Below are positions 13,179 through 24,169 of a stretch of DNA of 64,000 nucleotides, in pieces; the first letter of the stretch is position 1; each line of letters starts with the position of its first letter. The position numbers and the translations under genes were made by a program. The stretch lies in contig CM114271.1 of the NCBI GenBank assembly GCA_050084515.1, positions 54,188,001-54,252,000 on the forward strand. The letters are read 5' to 3'. The notes beneath the pieces were generated by a model. The model did not search any database. It was not told the origin of the DNA and saw nothing but the letters and a program-made list of their open reading frames with translations. This DNA comes from Blasia pusilla (lineage: Eukaryota > Marchantiophyta > Marchantiopsida > Blasiales).

Positions 13179-14495
13179 CAAAGGTGAAAAGAAAAAGCCG
13201 AAAGAATTTGAGGTGTGGATCCGCGCAGCATGACAGGCTCACAGCAACGTAGCTCAAGACACAACGTCACTCAAGACTCGGGAGTTTGGACGAACCGGAC
13301 CTCGGATAGTCGGAGGGTTGCGGGAAGATTTGGAGAATGAGGATGCAATGCAGGGATGGGGTCTCCACCCCACCGAGATCCTGCCATCCGATCTTCCATC
13401 GGATGGGAGGATCCCACTGTCATCGGAACTAGGAAGATTTCTGGCTTTGCCAAATCAACGCATCGTATTGCCGGCATCCCTTTGATTTCTGACGGAAACC
13501 CAACCGGGAAGTGCTGCAAAAATGGGAAGTTTCCAAAATCTGTCGGCCAGGATTCCTTCCTTACAAGGGTGGGTTGTGCGCACCCGACTCCTCCCGCGTT
13601 CTTGGAGCTTTGAGCTCCTTCCTTCCCGCGGACCCCGACCCTAAACCCTAGCCCACGCCCCTTGGTTGGCGACCCCTACGTACCTGAGCGTCTCTCCCCT
13701 GCGGACTCCTCCTCCACACTCTACTTTCCTCCTCTTGTGCACCCGGCCCTTAATTCGTCTAGGTGTGGCCCTGGCTGCATCATAACCGTGACTATCCAAC
13801 TCCGCGTTGGCAACGGCTCTACGCCCACCGCGTTCGTCAGCACTAAGCTGACTTCATTCTTCTGCCTAATCGCCACGTCAGCCGTAGTTGCTGCCATGTG
13901 TTCTTACACAGACTTACTCTATCTACGCGATTGCTCTATGGGCGTACTATGATCTAACTTCAAAGTGACCTAATCGGTAACCTCGTTTCCTGACCCCAGC
14001 CAAGCCGCCATTTACTTCACAGCCCCCCCCGGCGGCTGCAAGGCTTAACTTCTTCTCCTTCCCCACACTCGCCGCTCACCCGTCGACAACACACTCGCGA
14101 CCACCTGCTGCTATACCCTATGCTATACTTGGTTGTTGTCCCCTGTCAACCGGCGCCAATGAAATTTGAGAAAAATGGACAACGCTTCTCTGCACAACCT
14201 CCCAAACATAAAATGCCAACAACAACGGCAAGCAACGTCTCCACGGATCCCCAACCAAGGCAACTCGCTGGCCTACCTGCAAACAACGAATTCCCTACCC
14301 CCTCGCATCTTTCTCATGTAAAATCAAGAGTAGTAAAAATGGCTCACCTGGCCTAGAACTCCACTCATGAATCTACATCGGCATATCGAACCACATCCAC
14401 CCTCTGCTATGAGGGAATCCGGATGCTAGCACCCTTACTCCTACACACCCACACACGTCTATGCAAGAGAGGTACTCCTAAGGCTCAACATTAGA
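13179..14495. other. GC-richer spacer without recognisable gene
   Basis: This stretch has a higher GC content than its surroundings but no frame I recognise. At 13377-13413 there is a snap-back repeat with 16-bp arms (one mismatch) and a 5-nt loop. Confidence 0.4.
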
Positions 14496-14567
14496 AAGAT
14501 GGCTTGGGAAAGCCATCTTCCTCACTCTTATACCCTTGGGAAGAGCCAAAAGGTTTTGGCTCTTCCC
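14496..14567. repeat. two adjacent perfect hairpins
   Basis: The first has arms aagatggct at 14496-14504 and agccatctt at 14511-14519 (6-nt loop). The second has 14-bp perfect arms at 14538-14551 and 14554-14567 (gggaagagccaaaa and its complement) around a 2-nt loop. They are only 18 bp apart. Confidence 0.9.
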
Positions 14568-16028
14568 CCAAAATTAGCCCTACCAACGGTAATCTGCGTG
14601 CACAGGTTACCGGGTGATTGTTGACTCAGTCAACGGGTGACCTGACGGACTAAAACCAAACTAGGGACATCTCCGTGAACGACCTTTCCGACACAAGAGG
14701 CCTGTCACCAACCTCATTCGACATTTCGGGACGAAGTTATACCCGAACAACCTGTTGACTCTCTATGTCGTCGACGCGATAGAACTCTACCTACGTCAAA
14801 ATAAGATGTGACAATGATCAGATGTAGATGACCCCAGGTCGTCTGATATTATCATAAGGCATTTTGTTTTGTTGTTTTACAGTTTAATTCCATGATAAGA
14901 ACAATCTTATATGCTTAGCATTGTGAGCTTTAGTTTTCCCCCACTCAACGCTATAAAGACGATACCACGATGGACTTCTCTTACATTTGGGAGTCCACGT
15001 CATTGTGTGAAAAAGTTTCACGCTAAATCTATGCTTGTGCATCTCAGGGGCACTCTAACTAGTAGCTTATATTGTTGAGGAATTTACATCCATGTTAACT
15101 TAATATGAAATTAATTTTCTTAGATTTGGAACACTAGTGATTCATAGGAGAAGAAAATTAAGATAGTGATACATATGAAAAAATCACTTGAATTTGAATC
15201 TCATTATCAAAACTACTATATCATTATGAAGATAAGAGATAAAGTAGAAGCCTTGCGAGAAGGCTTTGGACCAATTTCTTATAGTATAAAATGCACATGC
15301 TGAAGGGAATATTTTATGTTATGAATGTAAAAAATTATTAGGCAATGCCCCTTCGTTTTTCAAATTCCTCTCTTCTTGAGACATGGCACTATCAACCAAT
15401 AAAATTTCTTGCCTTTTGAGCCAAGAGGATCATTCGATCGCTTGAAGTTGGTTTAAAATGTCATTGGATAACATCGAGGGTCAATGAAACATTAATCGCA
15501 TTGATAGAGAATTTCAACATGTGTATGGCACGGGCGTACAAGTACTTTGAGAAGCTCATCTCAAGGAATGACATGAAGATAACTTGTGCTGCCCACAATT
15601 TAATGGAAACTAAATTTTTGGAAGTTCAATTTTTGAACTTCCAAAAGGAGCATTCATCTAAAAGCACTTGCTCTAGAGTACTTCTCCAGCCTCAAAAATT
15701 ATTATAAGAGCATGCTTCATATCCTTTCGATATGATAATAAATTTCTAGGAATAAAGAGACATTGGAACGTATATCATGAACGTCCATATTTGAAGTTAA
15801 TAATTACAAAAAGCAATGGAGCCTTCTAAAATAAGAAAGTCTACGTTCCTTCATTTTTTGCAAATTCAATAGAGTGCATGTGTAATGTAATACTTGTAGC
15901 ATCATAAAGATGAGAAAAGATCCCTTGAAAAAAAAATAAATTACAAAATCCCATGAAGAAAAGAAAAAAATACACATCTGAATACCATTTTACTAGAAAT
16001 AGGTCAATCCTACATATGACATCTAATA
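14568..16028. other. spacer without recognisable gene
   Basis: This is AT-rich with no supported gene. Sequence around 15340-15470 resembles dispersed repeat DNA seen again near 56020-56160 (the motif accaataa/accaatag followed by a gatcattcgat or gattgttcgaa-like block), so it is probably transposon-derived. Confidence 0.4.
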
Positions 16029-16060
16029 TCTATACTATTATTTGAAAAGCAAATTTCAAA
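16029..16060 (+). mobile_element. candidate Helitron 5' terminus
   Basis: The sequence TCTATACTATTATTTG is preceded by A, fitting the Helitron rule of insertion between A and T with a 5' TC end. It matches the minus-strand termini elsewhere in the window. No matching 3' end was identified. Confidence 0.5.
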
Positions 16061-16457
16061 TGGCGGCGCGTAGCATTTTTACACCTTCAAGCAGCGACAC
16101 GTGACGAACATACACATATAAAATTACGAAGTCGGGCGATATATATGTAAAGGACCGTGCGATGCAAGAATACCTTTCCATTTTATGAACATAACGTGGT
16201 CTTAAATATAGAGAATATGTTTCAAATTTGAAAATAGGAGAAAATGAATTTCTTTCATGCATGAGAGAAAGGGTCCTAATATTAAAAAAAGAAAACACCA
16301 GTTATAAACCTTTTTTCCAAATAGAATAGAAAAAAGGTCGTCCATTCGCTTTTCGCATATGGGAATACCATTTGACACGCCCTCGTCCAAATAAACCCAC
16401 AAGGCATTCACCAACAATCGAACCGATTCCACGCGGCTCACAACCATCGCACCACTA

Positions 16458-16565
16458 CACGTGTAATACCTCCTCAACGCCACCTCAACGCCACCTAACT
16501 TCCGAGGGCCACGCGTCCGCAGCGAGCCGACTTGTCGAAGCACTCGCTTTCCCACGTGGCACGTG
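16458..16565. promoter_or_regulatory. cluster of three CACGTG G-boxes
   Basis: Palindromic CACGTG cores lie at 16458-16463, 16553-16558 and 16560-16565. They are 1.3 kb upstream of the carrier start codon, in a GC-richer region likely to hold its promoter. G-boxes bind bZIP and bHLH factors in plants. Function here is inferred from position only. Confidence 0.4.
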
Positions 16566-17838
16566 CTTATTTGGCGCGGCAGGTCCTCCGATTCCGACCG
16601 TATATTACGCACTAATTCCCAACAGCCGGACTTCCGAAGAAAGGGGCCCCAAGAGAAGTGGACGGGAAGTTGAGCGAACGATGAATACGCGCAAAATTCT
16701 CGGTCATCAGAGGAAGATTTGGAGAATTGGACACAGATTCGAAGAGCAGAGCTCGTCCTGGAGCTTTCCTGCATTTCGAATCTCGAGAGTCGGGGGCGAG
16801 GCGCGATTCTGGTGGCGTTTTCTGAAGCGGTTGTCCTCTGCTCCGTCTGTCTGCTGCTCACCTCCTGCTCTGTTTCCTGAAGGTCGGGCGTTTGGGGGAA
16901 TCAAATCCGTGTAGGACTGCGTTTCTCGGAACGCTTTGGAGGATTTCGGTGAGTTTGTGTGATCCGTCATCGGCTCTGTGCATTTCCTCGTCCGTGTGCT
17001 GTTCAGGCGGTCTAGAGGAAAGTCATTTTCTTTGTGGTTTGGGGAAAGGTGACGGAGTGAGATTCAATTTGGGGAGTAGTGTTTGTGGGGAAATTCTGTT
17101 GAGGTTTTGGAAGTTTCATGGTTGATTCCGAGATCTGAATGGGATGTGAGGAAAGTTTTGGGAGAATGGTCAGTCAGTAGTCTCATAATTCTCTTTGATC
17201 GATCGATCATTGCGGAGATTGTCGTAGAGCTTTTAAGTTGTTTTCTTCTGGTTTCTTTCTGTTTGGGATTCCTGTTAGCGTTGCGAAAATCGGATCGGAT
17301 CGGATCCATGATGGCTCTGATGATACGTAAGGTCACAGAAACTGAGGGCTGCCTGATGCGGAGAAGAGCTTCAGGTCTTCTCCAGGGAATTCGCGTCCCA
17401 GAAGAAGAGATAATTGACGGCCTCAAATCGTCCTCCTCAATTTGGGGAATCACGGAGCTGTATAAGGATATCCTAATTTGAGTCCCGAGGAAGTTCGAGA
17501 AGGATCCATTCCATGAACTCTAGCTCTGTCAACGACCTCAGCTCTTATAAGCGTTCCATGCTCCTCTCAGCCCTCTCACTCAGAATCTGGAGAGCGAATG
17601 GTAATGTCACTGTGGGCCAATGTGGAAAGCTTGCCCAGTCGCATGACTGATTGGTTCAGTGACAGTGCTCATTCTCCGAGTACGAGGTTTGGAATGGGAC
17701 GCACGTTAGTGAAATCTTCTGTCTCAAGTAGAAGGACGACATCTCTCATGTCATTTATCCTATCTCTGTTGTCGTGATGGTCTGCAGAGTTTCTTTTAAG
17801 ACGACTGCAAAGAAGAAGGAGAAGAAGAAGAAGAAGAC

Positions 17839-20472
17839 ATGGCTGCAGGAGATGGAGCAATGCCAACTGCTAGCAGCCTACTCGGGAAACAGGTGCTAGC
17901 CGGTGGCATAGCTGGAATGATGGCGGATGCCGTCATGTATCCAATGATGACTGTGAAATCGCGCCTCCAGGTATTGTACCTCTCAGGGTTCCCTCGGTTT
18001 CAGTGACCAGTCGTTCACCTGTCGTTTCGCTTTGCATGGATCTGCTGCGCTCACTCATCTGCCGATTGTCGAGTTCAGTGGAATCGGGGACATGTCGATC
18101 AAATAAGCTCCTGTAGAATTCGAGTTTCTTCCTGCTCTTTGCTTCAAGAGACATGAATTCTGTACACCGTTGAGCTCAAGCACGGCACGAGTTTCCTCCC
18201 GGGATGTGGAACAGCCCAAGGTAGAGCTTTGCACCACTTCAGCATCTCCTAGAGCGCACTTCTCCTGTCCTGTGACCTCTGGGAATGTGGGGATTTTCGT
18301 GAAAGATGTTTAAACTTCTTCACAGACTTGGCAGAGTTATACCTGAAGAGTAGTTAAGTGCATCCAAAAGAGGGAAAAAAGTACCACCTTTCACTCGATT
18401 GCTTACAATCCGCGAAGCAATAATCGAACCCTGAGCTTGTTTTCGATTAATTCGCACCCGCACCACTGACATCCGAATGAGGGCTTCTCGGTAGTGACGA
18501 AAGAAGACAACCAGATTCGATCGCCTTTTTGGCAGCAGAAACATGTATTCGTGAAAGAAGTGATTCGTCGTCGTGACTAAAATTGGGTTTTCACGTTTCG
18601 AGAATGACGGTCAGGAGACTTGAGAGAATGTGCGTTTTCCTGTCATAGACTGGCTCAGTGTACGAAGCTGCTTCGGATGTTAAACGATTGCCTTCAATAA
18701 AATGTAACAGATCGCTCTTGAAAGGAGTGCAGGTCCAAGGAGGTGGAGGAGGAGGAGGTGGTAGCAGCGCTGCGTTGTACATGTACAGGGGGCCGATTCA
18801 TGCCATCTACAGCATAGCTGAAAGAGAAGGATGGCGGACGCTTTATAAAGGCTACGCAACCGTCGCTCAGATTGCACCGGCCCAAGCTCTATACATGGCG
18901 ACTTATCAAACTTCGAAGAAAGTATTTCCAGGTATGTGGTTCACTGCTGCATGTGATCGTTGGGGTTCTGTGACACTGCCCAGATATTATTTCTGACGAA
19001 TCTGCACGAACGAAAGTGTGTCCACAATTGTTTAAGAAGCAGCGGCAAGGAATGGAATGGGTTATGAAAGAAACTCCAGAATCCATGTGTCCACATTGTA
19101 AGACGGGTAGAGCTTTAAACTTGCTACTGATTCTAACGGGAATGTATTGTGAATAACCAGGCGGAGAAGAGAACCCAATTGTGCATTTTTGTGGAGGTTT
19201 ATTGGCTACGTTGGTGCAATCTACAGTGATGGTTCCTACCGAAGTTGTTAGACAGAGGCAGATGATTCAAACTGCTGGAGAAGGAACTTACACGGTAAAG
19301 CGCACTGCTCCTCCTCTCTCTAATTTTGGGTGCATTCACAACACAGAGCAACAGCAACTCCCTGCATCGTGAGTACTCAGACTATCTGAGTCTCCCTCAC
19401 CTCACATGGCACTTTCTTCCCTACTTCCTCAATCTGCGTCCATCCCAGTCTCACCAGATGGCAGTGCCCGCTGTAGAGAAGGCTACCGTAAGCACTGCAA
19501 GGTGACTTTGCGAAGGACAGAGAAAGAATCAAATCTAATGCCTGTGGAATGGATGAACCTGCAACTTTTGAGAGCGAAGAAGTGCCCCACAATTGTGACA
19601 ATAGGAGGGCCTTACTTCGCACTGCAAACTGCAGCTGGGGAGGTGGCGGTGAAGAATTTCCTTTCCCTCGTGTCGGAGCAAAATGGTTGAATTGTCCATG
19701 GCTGAAAAAGGTTTGGAAGGCGCTGTCAGTGAAAAATCGTTTCCATTCATTGCAGGGCTCGTTACATGCAGCTAGGACGATTTGCCAGCAAGAAGGTGTA
19801 GGTGCGTTGTACAGGGGATTCTTGCTGGCTCAGATGGTTTGGGGACCATACAATGCAATATATCTGCCTTTATGGGAGGCCACAAAAAGAGTAGCGGTGA
19901 GATTTTCGGAAGCTGAATCTGTAGAGAAACTTGCTGTGCAATATGAACTTGGAAGCGCCTTCTTCAGCGCGGCTGTTGCTTCTGCTCTCACCAATCCAAT
20001 GGTTAGTTACTTCGCCTTCGGAATTTTTGCATGGCCTCTCCCATCTTGTGTGGTCTCCTTGGTCACATTCGTAGGCGCCGATGTCAAAATGTGACTTCTG
20101 CAGAGAGTTTGGAAGTCTTGCGAAGGATGTCACGATTTCAATTGTGCTACACCCAAAAAATTAATCACGTTTAGGGATTGCATTGCGGTTTGTGTCGCGC
20201 TTTCAAAGCAGTTTCTCGGTTCCCTGAATGCGGAATCATGGATCGTGCAGGATATTGTGAAGACCAGGCTTCAAGTTCAAGGCAAAAGCAATGTGAACAA
20301 CAGTACGCAGTACAGTGGAGCTCTTGATGCGGCGCACTCGATCTACAGAAAGGAAGGAGTCAAAGGATTTACGAAGGGGATGTCTTCGAGAGTTCTCTGG
20401 ATCGCTCCATCGGCCACCATCATGTTCACGACATATGACCAACTAATGAAAAGGTTCAATCGGACCTGGTGA
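17839..20472 (+). CDS. mitochondrial carrier, SLC25A44-like, five exons
   Basis: This inner-membrane carrier has three tandem ~100-residue repeats. Exons are 17839-17970, 18733-18931, 19161-19294, 19756-20001 and 20251-20472; all introns are GT-AG and the frame closes, giving 310 residues, normal for SLC25. The start is the first ATG of a frame entering the family match at once. Signature motifs: repeat 1 has YPMMTVKSRLQ (residues 34-44), which lacks the usual acidic residue; repeat 2 has VPTEVVRQRQ; repeat 3 has NPMDIVKTRLQVQ, split by the last intron. The neutral first motif and the ALTNPMD and GGLLATLVQSTVMVPTEVV segments resemble SLC25A44, a branched-chain amino-acid carrier in animals. 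Mitoferrin-like carriers are the alternative; the substrate is unproven. An eight-glycine run (residues 47-54) follows the first motif. Confidence 0.92.
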
Positions 20473-20797
20473 ATACCTGTCGGCGTAACACATTTGAAGG
20501 TCCTCCCCGTGTACAGTCATCGTTATAATTTCTGTCATCATTCTTTGCGGCCACTCGACTGCGACAGATTAGGAGAGAAGCAGTTTGGCGAAACTGTACA
20601 CTGTCATCTAATGTTGATGAACTCCGTCCACAACGCTAAGAATCGTACCTCTTCGGCGGAAGCTCACACGCGCTACGACGTCGTGATATTCTCGAGGCAT
20701 TCAGACAATAGATCCAGAACTACTCAAAACACTTGATCCGTGCGCTTGACGCAAATTTGCCAGTCTGTAATATAAGCATGTCTAATCCATAAGCAAC
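20473..20797 (+). other. 3' flank of the carrier gene
   Basis: Presumed 3' UTR; no feature recognised. Confidence 0.5.
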
Positions 20798-21966
20798 TCC
20801 TCTCCTCCCGGAAAAGCATTATGGTGATGAACACCGCAAGAATTGTGCAACTAAGTGCGCGTTCTCTCACGTGGTGCCCCAAGGGCGAATGCTACAAGGA
20901 GCAGCGGCGGTGAAGAAGACATATATCTACAGTCGACTTCATAGGGACACATCTTCATCCTCTTGTCATAGAGATGTATGGGGTTATGGGAGAGAGGTTC
21001 CACCCGAGAAATGGGTTGTCTTTAGCTATTGCGATTTTGTATTGTAACCAACGGGTCTCCATAGCGTTGCAACGTGCCCAGGCTAATGGGTTTTTGTGGC
21101 GGGCTCAAGAGACGCCGGCGCTAGAGGCTTACTTAGTAGTAGTCATAATTCTCTTGTTGTTGCTGATATTGTCTCTGCTGTTGGTGAGTATCTTCTTTAG
21201 GGGGGAAGGCTCCCTTCTTCCTTTTCTGGTCTTGTTATGGCCTTCAGGTTTTGACTCTTTGAGTCCCCCTCTTTTGTACTTCCGATGGGTTTTCCATCAT
21301 TCAATTTTATCGAAGTGCATCTTTTGATTCTCCTCTCCCACGAAGAGCACTATGGTGAGAAATACCGCATTCTTTCTCACGTGTCCTCTCAAACCTCTAC
21401 CAACTCCTCTCCCTGGAAAAGCATTAAGATGAATCACTGCAAGAATTGTCGCATTGAGTGCGTTTTTTCTCACTGATAGTTCAAGCCTCCTCCTCTTCTC
21501 CCCGGAAGAGCTTTATGGTGAATCCGCGCAAGAATTGTGCAACTGAGTGCTCCAAAATCTCCTCCTCCTCTCCCACGAAGAGCATTATGGTGAGAAACAC
21601 CGCAAAAAATTGTGGCATTGAGTACTTTTTTTCTCACGTTGTCTTCCAAACCTCCACCGCCTTCTCTACCCGGAAGGTGGAATTGCCGCAAAAATCATGG
21701 GATCCAGTGCTGTTTTGTCACCACGTCTTCCAAATCTCCTCACTTCTTTCCGGAAGAACATTATGCTGAGAAGTACCTCAAGAATTGTAGCATCGAGTGC
21801 GGCCTTTCTCGCGTTGTCTTCCAAATCTCCTACGCCGCTCCCCGGAAGAGCAGCTGAGGAGTACCGCAAGAACTGTGGCATCGACTGCGTTACTTCTCAC
21901 GTTATCTTCCAAATCTCCTCCTCTCCCCGGAAAAGCATAATAGCGAATTACCGCAAGAATTCTGAC
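20798..21966. repeat. diverged minisatellite, about nine copies of a ~83-bp unit
   Basis: Copies share a ctcctctccccggaagagca block, then (t)tatggtgagaa, accgcaagaattgtggcat and gagtgcgttttttctcacgt. They start near 20798, 21331, 21404, 21487, 21559, 21650, 21733, 21822 and 21911, spaced 72-91 bp apart except for a gap after the first copy. Neighbouring copies are clearly related but heavily diverged. Open frames on both strands inside the array are a by-product of the repeat. Confidence 0.85.
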
Positions 21967-21980
21967 CCTCGACATGATTT

Positions 21981-22485
21981 CAGAATTTGTCTCTGTGTAA
22001 GGACGCGTTCATGCACTCGCCGCTCACGTGTTGATTTTCATGTTGTGCCTGCTGCGTCAGCTTCTCATGCACTCGCCGCTCAAATGTTGATTTTCAAAAG
22101 CTCCGGTGAAGAGAGCGCAGTCGCGTCTGCTGTAGAAGTACGTGGACGGAATTCCTAACACGGCGCCTCCCTCCATCTTCTAATCGAAACAGCAGTTGCT
22201 AGTGCTCGCAGGTCGGAGCCTACAGGAGAAGCTGAGGCGGCAGGAAGAACATGAAAATCAACATTTGAGCGGCGAGTGCATGAGAAGCTGAGGCAGCAGG
22301 CAAAACATGAAAATCAACATTTGAGCGGCGAGTGCATGAGAAGCTGTGGCAGCAGGCACAACATGAAAATCAACATTTGAGCGGCGAGTGAAGGGGAAGC
22401 TGACGCAGCAGGGACAACATGAAAATCAACACGTGAGCGGCGAGTGCATGAACGCGACCTTACACAGAGACAAATTCTGAAACCG
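21981..22485. repeat. large inverted repeat made of 56-bp modules
   Basis: Left arm 21981-22097 and right arm 22362-22485 are nearly perfect reverse complements. Both outer ends carry cagaatttgtctctgtgtaa. Each arm contains repeats of a 56-bp module (catgaaaatcaacatttgag, then cggcgagtgcatgagaagct). In the right half modules begin at 22251, 22307, 22363 and 22419; the left arm holds two inverted copies at 56-bp spacing (22031 and 22087). A 130-bp unique centre lies between. It looks like a foldback or MITE-like element. Confidence 0.9.
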
Positions 22486-24107
22486 ATTGCAAACACTATC
22501 CGTCATGAAGCGATAGTGCGTCGGAATTCATTAAATTTGTTCCTGAGCAGTTTCCACTAGAGCGTTCCCTTGAAACCAAAAAAGACTAGTTTCCTATCTC
22601 TCTCCTCACCCTTTCTCCACTCGTCGACTTGTCTTTCCATCTTGTCCTCACCCTAAACATTTCTTATCTGGGTACTTTCTAAACTAATCGAATTATTTGA
22701 AATGATTTTAAATGTCATTTCATGAGCAAAGTATAATACTCGGTATAATACTGAATATAATATCATTTTTTTCCACTTTTAAGTCTTTGAACACTTGCTT
22801 GCAACAAAAAGATTTGAAAGGACAAATGTAAATATTGGAGGAGGTTTCTCTAAGCCCATCCTCTCTTAATAATAATATAGATATAGATTCAATTTTATAG
22901 TATTGAGAAAAAATATCTATTAACTTTGCCATATAGATATTTGAAGTTATGTATATCTTCTCTACTCCACTTATAAATGGGTTCTCTTTTGTTGTTGCCT
23001 TCTTAACCTATTCTTCTCCTTACGGAATTTTGCGACTTGTCCAAGATGTTGTGCAACTAATCCCTCAAACTCGAGTCTTGTGTGTCGTGGAAGCTTGTGT
23101 TCAGCACGTCACGTTCTCTATAGTGATATGCACCAGAACACACTTACATTAGCCATGGTTTGGTTCAACTAGCCTTGCTTCTCTAAAGTCTTGGTCTCGG
23201 GCCACCTTACAAACTCAACCGAGCTAGACAAAGTCAAATACCGACCTAACCCCTCACTTCCTAATGCATGCAAGTCCTTTCAAGACTTGGGAAATACTTC
23301 CTTGATAGTGTACGAACCTAAAACAACGCTTGCACGCTTGGCAATCCCAACTACCCAAAGGATCTCAAATGAGTCTATTAGCACGACTCAATATCCGAGT
23401 TACGTATCAAGGTCCAAGGTGGTGTCCATAACTAGCCCACTTGGACTCGGCTTAGTGCCCAAATCCCGAAGCCAATCCCTCAATCCTTCACGTGCCTTTG
23501 GCTTATCCCCATAGTTCCCAAGGTGGTGTTCAGGTTCCAAACACCCGTAGAGATCCTCCCCCTTATATATAGTCCCAGATATTCCCACCCCCTCTCTATA
23601 TTTAGGAAAGTCCTCTTGGACCTCTTCTTGTGGCCCTCAACCCAACTATCATTCCGATAGCTTGGGGATGGTTTCTAGATCTCTGCTCATATGTTTGTCT
23701 AGAATTTTAAATGCATTGGTATCATCTTCTCACAAGCTTTCTAACCCCACCTTATTCATATCAATCACATCTTTAGTCTAGCGGTTATAACATGAAACAT
23801 GAAAAACCCGGCCCCAAACATTCAATTAAGTTCCAAACCAAGTTGAATTCGATTCCCTTGGCGCCCAACTCTCATGGGACTTGAGCTCTTCTCGAGTCCC
23901 ACTTGACGTTTGGTCTCGCTTCTACAACTATGTCTCACTCATCAGACTTCGATGGGCTTCCATCCTAGTGTGAGTCTAGTAGATTTTTGTTGTTTCGTCT
24001 TGGTGCATGTTTGGTCATGAGGGTCATAACACAAGGTGTGGGAGTCATCATTGCTAGAGACCCTCTTAATAGTTGTTAAGTTTTTGTTGTTGGTGAGTTT
24101 AGCTTGC
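22486..24107. other. spacer; a Helitron 5' terminus at 22887
   Basis: On the minus strand, TCTATATCTATATTATTATT begins at 22887 and is preceded by A, as for a Helitron 5' end (reading towards lower coordinates). Its 3' end was not found. The 23.0-24.1 kb stretch has no readable gene. Confidence 0.45.
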
Positions 24108-24169
24108 AAGGGATCCCCTATTTCTTTGCCCCTGCAAGAAAAAAGGGCAAAGAAAAAGAGGGATCCCTT
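24108..24169. repeat. inverted repeat, ~24-bp arms, 13-nt loop
   Basis: The arm aagggatcccctatttcttt at 24108 returns inverted at 24145-24169 with small differences. Confidence 0.8.

Noticed and set aside
14700-14830. A gypsy-like end (atttcgggacgaagtt) followed by a possible LTR start tgtgacaatg
   Set aside because: No integrase coding precedes it and no paired LTR was found; too weak to annotate.
16202-16914. Overlapping 219- and 180-codon frames on opposite strands
   Set aside because: They lie in GC-richer promoter-like DNA; neither shows a domain or plausible splice structure.
17083-17481. 132-codon open frame before the mitochondrial carrier
   Set aside because: No recognisable domain; better read as 5' leader or promoter sequence.
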